Origin: Pseudomonas quebecensis
Lineage (GTDB): Bacteria; Pseudomonadota; Gammaproteobacteria; Pseudomonadales; Pseudomonadaceae
Assembly (NCBI RefSeq): GCF_026410085.1
Contig: NZ_CP112866.1
Location: forward strand, 5,269,001 to 5,333,000
Length of the DNA: 64,000 nucleotides
Direction: 5' to 3'
The stretch's first letter is position 1. Every line of letters begins with the position of its first letter. Below are positions 53,386 to 64,000 of this stretch, piece after piece. The notes below the pieces were generated by a model, which saw only the letters and a program-made list of their open reading frames with translations, was not told the origin of the DNA and searched no databases. The translations under genes and the position numbers were made by a program.

Positions 53386-53904
53386 TGCGGCGAGGGTGTC
53401 CCACAATAGGTCTTTCATTGAAGTGGTCTGCATCGGATCCGAAGGTAACCGAGGCTTTCTCGTGGGCTGAATTCAGGATGAATGAAGAAAAAAGCCGGGT
53501 TAAGCCCTGTGGGTAAGCCGCTCTGTGCCCGGTTGATAACAGGGCTTAAAAAGTCATGATAAACTCATCTGTGGATAAGTGATGGTTTAATCCACAGGCT
53601 TAAATCAGTTACCCACCGCGCTCATCGGCACATGACCACAGACTTTTGAAACGCTGTACACAACGTATTTAGAGGGTTTGAGCAATCTATCCACAGAAAT
53701 GGTGCTCAGTAGAAATAAACATAAAAACAAAGATTTAATAAATTTCTCTCTTTTAATTTCTATTGTCTGTGATTCATCCACAGCTGGTTAAATTTTGTGC
53801 AAAGGGTTCTTTAGGAAGGGCTAAGTCCCTATACTTGCCGCCAAAGCTGCAAAACTCTTTCAACAGACAATTCCTGATTACCTACATAAGCAGGCACGAG
53901 GTGC
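53386..53904. other. Second DnaA-box and AT-rich region upstream of mnmG
   Basis: No gene is seen in this 519-bp stretch. It holds TGTGGATAA at 53570-53578, one-mismatch boxes at 53508-53516, 53588-53596, 53687-53695 and 53774-53782, and an AT-rich block (about 53700-53770). The mnmG promoter must also lie here. A second origin-like region upstream of gidA (mnmG) is known in P. putida and P. aeruginosa. Confidence 0.8.
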
Positions 53905-55800
53905 GTGGTGGATTTCCCTTCCCGTTTTGAAGTGATCGTCATCGGCGGCGGTCATGCCGGTACCGAGGCAGCACTGGCGTCAGCACGCATGGGCGTCAAA
54001 ACCCTGTTGCTCACGCATAACGTGGAAACCCTCGGTGCGATGAGTTGCAACCCTGCCATCGGTGGCATCGGCAAAAGCCACCTGGTCAAGGAAATTGACG
54101 CCCTCGGCGGCGCGATGGCCATGGCCACCGATAAAGGGGGTATTCAATTTCGCGTGCTCAACAGCCGCAAAGGCCCGGCCGTGCGTGCGACTCGCGCACA
54201 GGCCGACCGCATCCTGTACAAGGCCGCAGTACGCGAAACCTTGGAAAACCAGCCGAACCTGTGGATATTTCAGCAGGCTGCGGATGACCTGATTGTCGAG
54301 CAGGACCAGGTCCGCGGTGTCGTCACCCAGATGGGTCTGCGTTTCTTCGCGCAATCCGTCGTGTTGACCACCGGTACGTTCCTCGGGGGACTTATCCACA
54401 TCGGCATGCAGAACTATTCGGGTGGCCGCGCGGGTGATCCACCCTCAATTGCTCTGGCCAAACGCCTGCGTGAATTGCCGCTGCGTGTCGGCCGCTTGAA
54501 AACCGGAACGCCACCGCGTATCGACGGACGTTCCGTGGATTTCTCGGTGATGACCGAACAAGCGGGCGACACGCCGATTCCAGTGATGTCGTTCATGGGT
54601 TCCAAGGAGCAGCACCCGAAACAGGTCAGCTGCTGGATTACCCACACCAACGCCCGTACTCACGAGATCATCGCGGCGAACCTCGACCGTTCACCGATGT
54701 ATTCCGGCGTGATCGAAGGCATTGGCCCACGCTACTGCCCGTCGATCGAAGACAAGATCCACCGTTTTGCCGACAAGGAAAGCCATCAGGTCTTTATCGA
54801 GCCCGAAGGCCTGACGACCCACGAGTTGTACCCGAACGGGATTTCCACCTCGCTGCCGTTCGATGTGCAAATTCAGATCGTGCAATCGATTCGCGGCATG
54901 GAAAACGCACACATCGTGCGGCCGGGTTACGCCATCGAATATGACTACTTCGACCCGCGCGACTTGAAATACAGCCTCGAAACCAAAGTAATCGGCGGTT
55001 TGTTCTTCGCCGGGCAAATCAACGGCACCACCGGTTACGAAGAAGCCGGCGCCCAAGGTTTGCTGGCCGGGGCGAACGCGGCACTGCGTGCACAAGGCAA
55101 AGACAGCTGGTGCCCGCGTCGCGATGAGGCTTACATCGGTGTATTGGTCGACGACCTGATTACCCTGGGCACCCAGGAACCGTACCGGATGTTTACCTCC
55201 CGAGCGGAATACCGTTTGATCCTGCGCGAAGACAATGCCGATCTGCGCCTGACCGAAAAAGGTCGCGAGCTCGGCCTGGTCGACGATGCGCGCTGGGCCG
55301 CCTTCTGCAAAAAACGCGAAAGCATCGCGCTGGAAGAGCAGCGCCTGAAAAGTACCTGGGTTCGTCCGGGCACCGAGCAGGGCGACGCGATTGCGGAAAA
55401 ATTCGGAACGCCGTTGACCCACGAGTACAACCTGCTGAACCTGCTGTCCCGCCCGGAAATCGACTACGCTGGCCTGGTCGAAGTGACAGGCCATGGTGCA
55501 GAAGATCCACAGGTCGCCGAGCAGGTCGAAATCAAGACCAAGTACGCCGGCTACATTGATCGCCAGCAGGACGAAATCGCTCGCCTGCGCGCCAGTGAAG
55601 ACACCAGGCTGCCTGTGGATATCGATTACACCGGCATCTCCGGGCTGTCGAAAGAAATTCAAAGCAAGCTGGGGATAACTCGCCCCGAGACCCTGGGCCA
55701 GGCTTCACGCATCCCCGGCGTCACCCCGGCAGCGATCTCGCTGTTGATGATTCATTTGAAAAAACGCGGCGCGGGCCGTCAGTTGGAGCAAAGCGCTTGA
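53905..55800 (+). CDS. mnmG: tRNA modification enzyme MnmG (GidA)
   Basis: FAD enzyme that works with MnmE on tRNA wobble uridine. The 631-aa protein starts with tandem GTG codons ([20 protein letters not shown]); the dinucleotide loop [17 protein letters not shown] is followed by [20 protein letters not shown], and the C-terminal helical MnmE-contact domain ends [13 protein letters not shown]. The rsmG start overlaps its stop. A TTATCCACA box occurs at 54392 in the coding sequence. Confidence 0.98.
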   Translation: MVDFPSRFEVIVIGGGHAGTEAALASARMGVKTLLLTHNVETLGAMSCNPAIGGIGKSHLVKEIDALGGAMAMATDKGGIQFRVLNSRKGPAVRATRAQADRILYKAAVRETLENQPNLWIFQQAADDLIVEQDQVRGVVTQMGLRFFAQSVVLTTGTFLGGLIHIGMQNYSGGRAGDPPSIALAKRLRELPLRVGRLKTGTPPRIDGRSVDFSVMTEQAGDTPIPVMSFMGSKEQHPKQVSCWITHTNARTHEIIAANLDRSPMYSGVIEGIGPRYCPSIEDKIHRFADKESHQVFIEPEGLTTHELYPNGISTSLPFDVQIQIVQSIRGMENAHIVRPGYAIEYDYFDPRDLKYSLETKVIGGLFFAGQINGTTGYEEAGAQGLLAGANAALRAQGKDSWCPRRDEAYIGVLVDDLITLGTQEPYRMFTSRAEYRLILREDNADLRLTEKGRELGLVDDARWAAFCKKRESIALEEQRLKSTWVRPGTEQGDAIAEKFGTPLTHEYNLLNLLSRPEIDYAGLVEVTGHGAEDPQVAEQVEIKTKYAGYIDRQQDEIARLRASEDTRLPVDIDYTGISGLSKEIQSKLGITRPETLGQASRIPGVTPAAISLLMIHLKKRGAGRQLEQSA

Positions 55801-56441
55801 GTTCGTTGGTTACCTTGCAACACGCCGAAGAGTTATCCACAGGAGCGCGCCAATTGGGCGTGGACTTGACCGAAGCCCAGCACGAGTTGCTGCTGGGTTA
55901 TCTGGCCCTGTTGATCAAATGGAACAAGGCTTACAACCTCACCGCAGTCCGTGATCCCGACGAAATGGTCTCGCGTCATTTGCTCGACAGCTTGAGTGTC
56001 ATGCCGTTTATAAAAAACGGTCGCTGGCTCGACGTGGGCAGTGGCGGCGGCATGCCGGGCATTCCCCTGGCTATCCTGTTTCCGGAGTCACAGGTCACGT
56101 GTCTGGACAGTAACGGCAAGAAGACGCGCTTTCTGACCCAGGTCAAACTCGAACTCAAGCTGGAAAACCTGCAGGTTATCCACAGCCGCGTTGAAGCCTT
56201 CACGCCAGAGCTGCCCTTCAACGGAATTGTCTCCCGGGCGTTCAGTAGCATGGAGAACTTCAGTAACTGGACCCGCCACCTGGGCGACCACGACACCCGC
56301 TGGCTGGCAATGAAGGGCGTCCATCCAAGCGATGAGCTGTTAGCATTGCCGGCAGACTTCCACCTCGATAGCGAACACGCCTTGGCCGTACCCGGTTGCC
56401 AAGGCCAACGCCATCTGCTGATACTGCGCCGCACGGCATGA
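55797..56441 (+). CDS. rsmG: 16S rRNA m7G527 methyltransferase
   Basis: SAM-dependent methyltransferase (GidB), loss of which gives low-level streptomycin resistance in other species. The 214-aa product starts at TTG 55797, overlapping mnmG by 4 bp. SAM-binding motif is [20 protein letters not shown], and [20 protein letters not shown] and RHLLDSLSV are conserved. Two TTATCCACA boxes lie inside the gene (55833 and 56176). Confidence 0.97.
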   Translation: MSSLVTLQHAEELSTGARQLGVDLTEAQHELLLGYLALLIKWNKAYNLTAVRDPDEMVSRHLLDSLSVMPFIKNGRWLDVGSGGGMPGIPLAILFPESQVTCLDSNGKKTRFLTQVKLELKLENLQVIHSRVEAFTPELPFNGIVSRAFSSMENFSNWTRHLGDHDTRWLAMKGVHPSDELLALPADFHLDSEHALAVPGCQGQRHLLILRRTA

Positions 56442-56459
56442 TTGGGAACACAAGCAAGA

Positions 56460-57257
56460 ATGGCTAAGGTATTCGCGATAGCGAACCAGAAAGGTGGCGT
56501 GGGCAAAACCACCACCTGCATCAACCTCGCAGCATCCCTGGTGGCCACCAAGCGCCGGGTGCTGTTGATCGATCTTGATCCACAGGGCAACGCCACCATG
56601 GGCAGCGGTGTGGATAAACACGGCCTGGAAAACTCGGTCTATGACTTGCTGATCGGTGAGTGCGACCTGGCCCAGGCCATGCACTACTCCGAACACGGCG
56701 GTTATCAACTGCTGCCGGCCAACCGCGACCTGACCGCGGCGGAAGTGGTGCTGCTGGAAATGCAGATGAAAGAAAGCCGTCTGCGCAGCGCCCTGGCACC
56801 GATCCGCGAGAATTACGATTACATTCTGATCGACTGCCCGCCCTCGCTGTCGATGCTGACGCTCAACGCCCTGGTCGCCGCCGACGGGGTCATTATTCCC
56901 ATGCAGTGCGAATATTTTGCATTGGAAGGTTTGAGCGATCTTGTGGATAACATCAAGCGGATTGCCGAGTTGCTCAACCCGAACCTGCAAGTCGAGGGTC
57001 TGCTGCGAACCATGTACGATCCGCGCCTGAGCCTGATGAACGATGTTTCGGCCCAGCTCAAGGAACATTTCGGCGATCAGCTTTACGACACGGTGATCCC
57101 GCGCAACATCCGCTTGGCCGAAGCACCGAGCTACGGCATGCCGGCCCTGGCTTACGACAAATCGTCGCGTGGTGCCATTGCTTACCTGGCACTGGCCGGC
57201 GAGATGGTCCGTCGCCAACGCCGCAATTCACGCACCGCTGCTGCCCAGCCAACTTAA
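56460..57257 (+). CDS. parA: Chromosome partitioning ATPase ParA
   Basis: Drives origin segregation with ParB. The 265-aa protein starts MAKVFAIANQKGGVGKTTTC, a deviant Walker A (KGGVGKTT, residues 11-18), with Walker A' and B at LLIDLDPQGNATMG and YILIDCPPSLSML. The start at 56460 is taken for the family N-terminus although the ribosome site is weak; six in-frame codons further up are less likely. TGTGGATAA boxes occur at 56609 and 56942. Confidence 0.97.
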   Translation: MAKVFAIANQKGGVGKTTTCINLAASLVATKRRVLLIDLDPQGNATMGSGVDKHGLENSVYDLLIGECDLAQAMHYSEHGGYQLLPANRDLTAAEVVLLEMQMKESRLRSALAPIRENYDYILIDCPPSLSMLTLNALVAADGVIIPMQCEYFALEGLSDLVDNIKRIAELLNPNLQVEGLLRTMYDPRLSLMNDVSAQLKEHFGDQLYDTVIPRNIRLAEAPSYGMPALAYDKSSRGAIAYLALAGEMVRRQRRNSRTAAAQPT

Positions 57258-57266
57258 GGAATCCCC

Positions 57267-58139
57267 ATGGCCGTCAAGAAACGAGGTCTAGGACGTGGAC
57301 TGGATGCACTGTTGAGTGGTCCGACCGTCACGTCGCTTGAAGAACAGGCGGTGCAGGCCGACGAGCGCGAGTTGCAGCACCTGCCCCTGGACCTGATCCA
57401 GCGCGGTAAATACCAGCCGCGCCGGGACATGGATCCCCAGGCGCTGGAAGAACTGGCCAATTCGATCAAGGCCCAGGGCGTGATGCAGCCCATCGTGGTC
57501 CGCCCGATCGGTGGTGGGCGCTTTGAAATCATCGCCGGCGAGCGCCGCTGGCGTGCAAGCCAACAGGCGGGCAAGGAAACCATCCCGGCAATGGTCCGCG
57601 ATGTGCCCGACGAAACCGCGATCGCCATGGCCTTGATCGAGAATATCCAGCGTGAAGACCTCAACCCCATCGAAGAAGCGATTGCGTTGCAGCGTTTGCA
57701 GCAGGAATTCCAGCTGACCCAGCAACAGGTGGCCGAGGCGGTAGGTAAATCCCGCGTAACCGTCTCCAACCTGCTGCGCCTGATCGCGCTGCCGGAAGTC
57801 ATCAAGACCATGTTGTCCCATGGCGACCTGGAAATGGGCCATGCCCGTGCATTGCTAGGTTTGCCGGAAAATCAACAGGTTGAAGGGGCGCGACACGTTG
57901 TCGCACGGGGGCTCACCGTTCGTCAGACCGAGGCCTTGGTTCGGCAGTGGCTCAGCGGTAAACCTGCACCGGTTGAAACGGCCAAACCTGATCCGGATAT
58001 CGCGCGTCTCGAGCAGCGCCTGGCCGAGCGCCTGGGCTCTGCGGTGCAAATTCGCCACGGTAAGAAGGGCAAAGGCCAACTGGTCATCGGATATAACTCC
58101 CTCGATGAGCTTCAAGGCGTCCTTGCCCACATTCGCTGA
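57267..58139 (+). CDS. parB: Chromosome partitioning protein ParB
   Basis: CTP-dependent clamp loaded at parS. The 290-aa protein has an N-terminal ParA-stimulating segment (MAVKKRGLGRGLDALLSG), the CTPase domain with GGRFEIIAGERRWRAS (GERRxRA) and ENIQREDLNPIEEA, the HTH (QQQVAEAVGKSRVTVSNLLR) and a C-terminal dimer domain (about 240-290). Its targets, three parS sites, are at 38.5-41.7 kb of this window. It starts 9 bp after parA. Confidence 0.98.
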   Translation: MAVKKRGLGRGLDALLSGPTVTSLEEQAVQADERELQHLPLDLIQRGKYQPRRDMDPQALEELANSIKAQGVMQPIVVRPIGGGRFEIIAGERRWRASQQAGKETIPAMVRDVPDETAIAMALIENIQREDLNPIEEAIALQRLQQEFQLTQQQVAEAVGKSRVTVSNLLRLIALPEVIKTMLSHGDLEMGHARALLGLPENQQVEGARHVVARGLTVRQTEALVRQWLSGKPAPVETAKPDPDIARLEQRLAERLGSAVQIRHGKKGKGQLVIGYNSLDELQGVLAHIR

Positions 58140-58184
58140 AACATTTGCTTATGTAGCGCGTGATCGGAAATCACTACCCGACAG

Positions 58185-58213
58185 TTGAATAGGGGCTGAA
58201 CCGCCCCTATACT
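58185..58213 (+). promoter_or_regulatory. atp operon promoter with a dyad in the spacer
   Basis: TTGAAT (58185-58190), a 17-bp spacer and TATACT (58208-58213). The repeat ATAGGGGC / GCCCCTAT (58189-58210) covers the spacer and part of both elements, so it may be an operator or the parB terminator hairpin. Confidence 0.75.
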
Positions 58214-58287
58214 CTGCGCGCATTTTGTCGGCACAAATTATGCCAAGTTATTGATCTCCGGCAGCCGACCATTGAGGAGCAAGAGTG

Positions 58288-59581
<1,294 letters not shown>

Positions 59582-59605
59582 GACCGGTCTCGACCAGTCT
59601 GATGT

Positions 59606-59627
59606 CCTTCCCGGTGAAACGGGAAGG
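59606..59627 (+). promoter_or_regulatory. mRNA hairpin between atpB and atpE
   Basis: A perfect 8-bp stem CCTTCCCG / CGGGAAGG with loop GTGAAA, no U-tract. It may protect the atpE part of the mRNA, whose product is needed in many copies. Confidence 0.5.
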
Positions 59628-59700
59628 TGGCCCACCAGGGCTGATGAAACGATTTGTTTTACCGCTTTAAAATCTAAAAAACCTAAACCATACGACGTAA

Positions 59701-59973
<273 letters not shown>

Positions 59974-60027
59974 TCACTCGATTTCGAGTGATTGGGGTGT
60001 TGGACAACGAATGAGCGAGGTGTTGGC

Positions 60028-60498
60028 GTGAACATTAATGCAACCCTGATTGGCCAATCCGTTGCGTTCTTCATTTTTGTAGTGTTTTGCATGAAGTTCG
60101 TGTGGCCTCCGGTCATCGCGGCTTTGCACGAACGTCAGAAGAAGATCGCGGACGGCTTGGACGCTGCCAGCCGTGCAGCTCGCGACCTGGAGTTGGCCCA
60201 AGAGAAAGTGGGTCATCAACTGCGCGAAGCTAAAGCACAGGCAGCTGAGATCATTGAGCAAGCCAAGAAACGCGGTAACCAGATCGTCGAAGAGGCTGTT
60301 GAAAAAGCCCGCGTCGAAGCTGACCGTGTGAAGGCTTCGGCTCATGCCGAGATCGAACAGGAACTGAACGGCGTCAAAGACGCGCTGCGTGCCCAACTGG
60401 GTGCTCTGGCGGTCGGCGGTGCTGAGAAGATCCTTGGTGCCACAATCGATCAAAACGCGCACGCGGAGCTGGTTAACAAACTGGCTGCTGAAATTTAA
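60028..60498 (+). CDS. atpF: ATP synthase subunit b
   Basis: Peripheral stalk subunit. GTG at 60028 gives 156 aa: a single N-terminal TM (about 8-26, [20 protein letters not shown]) and a long helical stalk rich in A, E, K, R and Q ([20 protein letters not shown]). The preceding AGCGAGGTG is the ribosome site; in-frame residues back to 59992 are rejected. Confidence 0.97.
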   Translation: MNINATLIGQSVAFFIFVVFCMKFVWPPVIAALHERQKKIADGLDAASRAARDLELAQEKVGHQLREAKAQAAEIIEQAKKRGNQIVEEAVEKARVEADRVKASAHAEIEQELNGVKDALRAQLGALAVGGAEKILGATIDQNAHAELVNKLAAEI

Positions 60499-60510
60499 GC
60501 GAGGGCGATC

Positions 60511-61047
60511 ATGGCAGAACTGACCACGTTGGCCCGACCTTACGCTAAGGCAGCCTTCGAGCACGCCCAGGCCCACCAGCAGCTGGCCTCTTGGTCAGCC
60601 ATGCTCGGCCTGGCTGCAGCCGTGTCGCAGGACGACACCATGCAGCGCGTGCTCAAGGCCCCGCGCCTGACGAGCGCAGACAAGGCCGCCACTTTTATTG
60701 AAGTGTGCGGCGACAAGTTCGATGTGAAAGTGCAGAACTTCATCAATGTCGTTGCCGAAAACGACCGACTCCCGCTTCTGCCGGAGATCGCCGCGCTGTT
60801 CGACCTGTACAAGGCCGACGCAGAGAAATCGGTAGACGTTGAAGTGACCAGTGCTTTCGCATTGAACCAAGAACAGCAAGACAAACTCGCCAAGGTTCTC
60901 AGTGCACGACTCAATCGGGAAGTGCGCCTGCAAGCTTCGGAGGACGCATCCCTGATTGGTGGTGTTGTTATCCGTGCCGGCGACCTGGTTATCGATGGCT
61001 CGATTCGCGGCAAAATCGCGAAACTTGCCGAAGCATTGAAATCTTGA
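60511..61047 (+). CDS. atpH: ATP synthase subunit delta
   Basis: Stator subunit linking F1 to the b stalk. The 178-aa protein starts [20 protein letters not shown] (six-helix N-terminal domain) and ends with the conserved [20 protein letters not shown], then [13 protein letters not shown]. It starts 12 bp after atpF. Confidence 0.98.
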   Translation: MAELTTLARPYAKAAFEHAQAHQQLASWSAMLGLAAAVSQDDTMQRVLKAPRLTSADKAATFIEVCGDKFDVKVQNFINVVAENDRLPLLPEIAALFDLYKADAEKSVDVEVTSAFALNQEQQDKLAKVLSARLNREVRLQASEDASLIGGVVIRAGDLVIDGSIRGKIAKLAEALKS

Positions 61048-61068
61048 GTTTGAAGGGGCAGCAGAGCA

Positions 61069-62613
61069 ATGCAGCAACTCAATCCTTCCGAAATAAGTGA
61101 AATTATCAAGGGCCGCATCGACAAGCTCGATGTGACCTCCCAAGCCCGTAACGAAGGCACTGTCGTCAGCGTATCTGACGGCATCGTGCGGATTCACGGT
61201 CTGGCCGACGTTATGTACGGCGAGATGATCGAGTTTCCGGGCGGCGTCTACGGTATGGCCCTCAACCTGGAGCAAGACTCCGTAGGTGCCGTTGTATTGG
61301 GCGCGTACACCAGTCTGGCTGAAGGCATGAGCGCCAAGTGCACTGGCCGCATCCTGGAGGTTCCGGTTGGTAAGGAACTGCTGGGCCGCGTAGTCGACGC
61401 ACTGGGTAACCCTGTTGACGGCAAAGGTCCACTGGGCAACACCGAGACCGACGCGGTCGAGAAAGTTGCTCCGGGCGTGATCTGGCGTAAGTCGGTAGAC
61501 CAGCCTGTACAGACTGGCTACAAGGCTGTCGATGCCATGATTCCTGTCGGCCGTGGCCAGCGTGAGCTGATCATCGGTGACCGTCAGATCGGTAAAACCG
61601 CTCTGGCCATCGACGCAATCATCAACCAGAAGAACAGCGGAATTTTCTGCGTCTACGTAGCCATCGGTCAGAAGCAATCGACCATCGCCAACGTGGTTCG
61701 CAAGCTGGAAGAAAACGGCGCCCTGGCCAACACGATCATCGTGGCTGCCAGTGCTTCGGAATCTCCTGCGCTGCAATTCCTGGCACCGTACTCCGGTTGC
61801 ACCATGGGTGAATTCTTCCGCGACCGCGGTGAAGACGCGCTGATCGTTTACGACGATCTGTCCAAGCAGGCCGTGGCTTACCGCCAGATCTCCCTGCTGC
61901 TGCGCCGTCCACCAGGCCGTGAAGCTTACCCAGGCGACGTGTTCTATCTCCACTCCCGTCTGCTGGAGCGCGCATCCCGCGTTTCGGAAGAGTACGTAGA
62001 GAAGTTCACCAACGGCGCAGTGACCGGCAAAACCGGTTCCCTGACCGCACTGCCGATCATCGAAACCCAGGCTGGCGACGTTTCCGCGTTCGTTCCGACC
62101 AACGTGATTTCCATCACCGACGGTCAGATCTTCCTGGAATCGGCCATGTTCAACTCAGGCATCCGCCCTGCAGTGAACGCCGGTGTTTCGGTATCCCGTG
62201 TGGGTGGTGCCGCTCAGACCAAGATCATCAAGAAGCTCTCCGGCGGTATCCGTACCGCTCTGGCTCAGTACCGTGAACTGGCGGCATTCGCCCAGTTCGC
62301 TTCTGACCTGGACGAAGCGACCCGTAAGCAACTTGAGCATGGTCAGCGCGTTACCGAGCTGATGAAGCAGAAGCAATACGCCCCAATGTCGATCGCTGAC
62401 ATGGCGTTGTCGCTGTATGCCGCTGAGCGTGGGTTCCTGACCGACGTTGAAATCGCCAAGGTCGGCAGCTTTGAACAAGCGCTGATTGCTTACTTCAACC
62501 GCGATCACGCCGATTTGATGGCGAAGATCAACGTGAAGGGTGACTTCAATGACGATATCGACGCTGGCATGAAAGCCGGTATCGAGAAGTTCAAGGCCAC
62601 CCAAACCTGGTAA
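61069..62613 (+). CDS. atpA: ATP synthase subunit alpha
   Basis: Non-catalytic nucleotide-binding subunit of F1. The 514-aa protein has Walker [16 protein letters not shown] (about residues 170-184), [20 protein letters not shown] with the conserved region near the catalytic interface arginine, and the standard start [21 protein letters not shown] stable hairpin follows before atpG. Confidence 0.99.
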   Translation: MQQLNPSEISEIIKGRIDKLDVTSQARNEGTVVSVSDGIVRIHGLADVMYGEMIEFPGGVYGMALNLEQDSVGAVVLGAYTSLAEGMSAKCTGRILEVPVGKELLGRVVDALGNPVDGKGPLGNTETDAVEKVAPGVIWRKSVDQPVQTGYKAVDAMIPVGRGQRELIIGDRQIGKTALAIDAIINQKNSGIFCVYVAIGQKQSTIANVVRKLEENGALANTIIVAASASESPALQFLAPYSGCTMGEFFRDRGEDALIVYDDLSKQAVAYRQISLLLRRPPGREAYPGDVFYLHSRLLERASRVSEEYVEKFTNGAVTGKTGSLTALPIIETQAGDVSAFVPTNVISITDGQIFLESAMFNSGIRPAVNAGVSVSRVGGAAQTKIIKKLSGGIRTALAQYRELAAFAQFASDLDEATRKQLEHGQRVTELMKQKQYAPMSIADMALSLYAAERGFLTDVEIAKVGSFEQALIAYFNRDHADLMAKINVKGDFNDDIDAGMKAGIEKFKATQTW

Positions 62614-62618
62614 GCCGC

Positions 62619-62642
62619 AGCGGGAGCCGCAAGGCTCCCGCT
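62619..62642 (+). promoter_or_regulatory. Intercistronic hairpin between atpA and atpG
   Basis: A perfect 10-bp stem AGCGGGAGCC / GGCTCCCGCT closed by a GCAA tetraloop, with no U-tract. It is probably an mRNA stabiliser or processing element and not a terminator. Confidence 0.65.
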
Positions 62643-62663
62643 TGCTAACCTGATAGGTGTTAC

Positions 62664-63524
62664 ATGGCAGGCGCAAAAGAGATTCGCAGTAAGATTGCGA
62701 GCATCAAAAGCACGCAAAAAATTACCAGCGCCATGGAAAAAGTGGCGGTCAGCAAAATGCGCAAGGCACAAATGCGCATGGCTGCTAGCCGTCCTTATGC
62801 GGAGCGTATCCGCCAGGTAATTGGGCATCTGGCCAACGCCAACCCGGAATACCGCCACCCCTTCATGATCGAACGCGCCGTTAAGCGTGTGGGTTATGTG
62901 GTTGTGAGCAGTGACCGTGGTTTGTGCGGTGGTTTGAATACCAACCTGTTCAAGGCCCTGGTCAAGGACATGGCGGTAAACCGCGAAAACGGCGTCGAGA
63001 TCGATCTGTGTGTTGTTGGTAGCAAGGGTGCGGCCTTTTTCCGCAACTTCGGCGGTAACGTCGTTGCAGCTATCAGCCACCTGGGTGAAGAGCCGTCGAT
63101 CAATGATTTGATCGGCAGTGTGAAGGTGATGCTGGATGCGTACCTGGAAGGCCGGATTGACCGCCTGTCCGTGGTATCCAACAAGTTCATCAACACCATG
63201 ACCCAGCACCCGACCGTGGAGCAATTGATTCCACTGGTGGCGACCCCGGATCAGGAACTCAAGCACCACTGGGACTACCTCTACGAACCAGACGCCAAAG
63301 AGCTGCTTGATGGCTTGATGGTGCGCTACGTGGAGTCGCAGGTGTACCAGGCGGTGGTCGAGAACAACGCAGCTGAACAAGCGGCGCGGATGATCGCGAT
63401 GAAAAACGCTACCGATAACGCCGGTGATCTGATCAGCGATTTGCAGCTGATCTACAACAAGGCGCGTCAGGCTGCGATCACCCAAGAGATCTCGGAAATC
63501 GTCGGCGGCGCTGCCGCGGTTTAA
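62664..63524 (+). CDS. atpG: ATP synthase subunit gamma
   Basis: Central rotor shaft of F1. The 286-aa protein has the coiled-coil N-terminus ([20 protein letters not shown], then [15 protein letters not shown]), the [12 protein letters not shown] loop and the C-terminal helix [20 protein letters not shown], all typical. 50 bp separate it from atpA, including the hairpin. Confidence 0.98.
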   Translation: MAGAKEIRSKIASIKSTQKITSAMEKVAVSKMRKAQMRMAASRPYAERIRQVIGHLANANPEYRHPFMIERAVKRVGYVVVSSDRGLCGGLNTNLFKALVKDMAVNRENGVEIDLCVVGSKGAAFFRNFGGNVVAAISHLGEEPSINDLIGSVKVMLDAYLEGRIDRLSVVSNKFINTMTQHPTVEQLIPLVATPDQELKHHWDYLYEPDAKELLDGLMVRYVESQVYQAVVENNAAEQAARMIAMKNATDNAGDLISDLQLIYNKARQAAITQEISEIVGGAAAV

Positions 63525-63551
63525 CGGTTCAAATATTCAGAGGATCCAGCT

Positions 63552-64000
63552 ATGAGTAGCGGACGTATCGTTCAAATCATCGGCGCCGTTATCGACGTGG
63601 AATTCCCACGCGACAGCGTACCGAGCATCTACAACGCGCTGAAAGTACAAGGCGCGGACACTACCCTGGAAGTTCAGCAGCAGCTGGGCGACGGCGTGGT
63701 TCGTACCATTGCGATGGGTTCCACCGAAGGCTTGAAGCGCGGTCTGGACGTTATCGACTCCGGCGCTGCCATCTCCGTACCGGTCGGTAAAGCGACCCTG
63801 GGCCGGATCATGGACGTACTGGGCAACCCGATCGACGAAGCTGGCCCGATCGACACCGAAGAGCGTTGGGGTATCCACCGCGCTGCACCGTCGTTCGCAG
63901 AGCAGGCAGGCGGCAACGACCTGCTGGAAACCGGCATCAAGGTTATCGACCTGGTTTGCCCGTTCGCCAAAGGCGGTAAAGTCGGTCTGTTCGGTGGTGC
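63552..64000 (+). CDS. atpD: ATP synthase subunit beta (N-terminal part)
   Basis: Catalytic subunit of F1, cut by the window edge after about 149 codons. It starts [20 protein letters not shown] and runs through the beta-barrel domain to [10 protein letters not shown], where the window ends inside the Walker A motif. AGAGGATCCAGCT precedes the ATG. atpC should follow outside the window. Confidence 0.98.
   Translation, partial: MSSGRIVQIIGAVIDVEFPRDSVPSIYNALKVQGADTTLEVQQQLGDGVVRTIAMGSTEGLKRGLDVIDSGAAISVPVGKATLGRIMDVLGNPIDEAGPIDTEERWGIHRAAPSFAEQAGGNDLLETGIKVIDLVCPFAKGGKVGLFGG

Overview
This window is the replication-origin region of a fluorescent Pseudomonas, most likely the P. fluorescens group. 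The evidence is gene content and order: gyrB-recF-dnaN-dnaA, then rpmH-rnpA-yidD-yidC-mnmE, mnmG-rsmG-parA-parB and the atp operon, with trpI/trpBA, betC, aroE-hemF, dprA, def-fmt-rsmB-trkA, tag and glyQS on the dnaA side. Proteins are typical for the genus, coding sequence is GC-rich, and REP-like GTGGGAGG palindromes sit between genes.

Layout. 1-4.7 kb: small stress and envelope genes (a cut-off lipoprotein peptidase, an unknown lipoprotein, two DUF1161 paralogues, OsmC, an LLM flavoenzyme, dodecin and a DUF883 membrane-anchored protein). 3.8-6.8 kb: trpI divergent from trpBA (last step of tryptophan synthesis). 7.0-13 kb: an accessory carbohydrate block with a bicovalent-FAD (BBE-type) oxidase convergent with dgoK-dgoA-dgoD-dgoT (D-galactonate catabolism). 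13.1-18.6 kb: a DOPA-dioxygenase-like gene and the choline-O-sulfate locus (LysR regulator, betC, a choline-binding protein, a SulP transporter). 18.6-34.9 kb: housekeeping genes (aroE, hemF, qor, tsaC-like, dprA, a shortened LysM-family protein, def, fmt, rsmB, trkA, a TPR protein, an LpxL-type acyltransferase, tag, glyQS, gmhB, plsC). 34.9-38.6 kb: an AT-rich intergenic stretch with nested dyads, then a CHASE2 histidine kinase divergent from an OmpR-type response regulator. 38.6-45.4 kb: gyrB, recF, dnaN, dnaA and the main oriC. 45.4-49.3 kb: rpmH, rnpA, yidD, yidC, mnmE. 49.4-53.3 kb: an iron-regulated FecI/FecR/TonB-receptor cassette. 53.4-53.9 kb: a second DnaA-box and AT-rich region. 53.9-64 kb: mnmG, rsmG, parA, parB and the F1Fo ATP synthase operon, cut inside atpD.

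How it works together. Initiation (DnaA with two box clusters) and segregation (ParA/ParB with at least three parS sites) lie within about 20 kb. I count 22 exact TTATCCACA sites in the window, 16 of them between 44.8 and 57 kb. The most interesting observations are this DnaA-box cloud, the surface-signalling iron cassette placed between mnmE and mnmG, a structured-RNA candidate just before the CHASE2 kinase, the loss of the LysM domain from the gene beside def, and the possible link between the FAD oxidase and galactonate catabolism. I saw no CRISPR array, insertion sequence, tRNA or rRNA gene.
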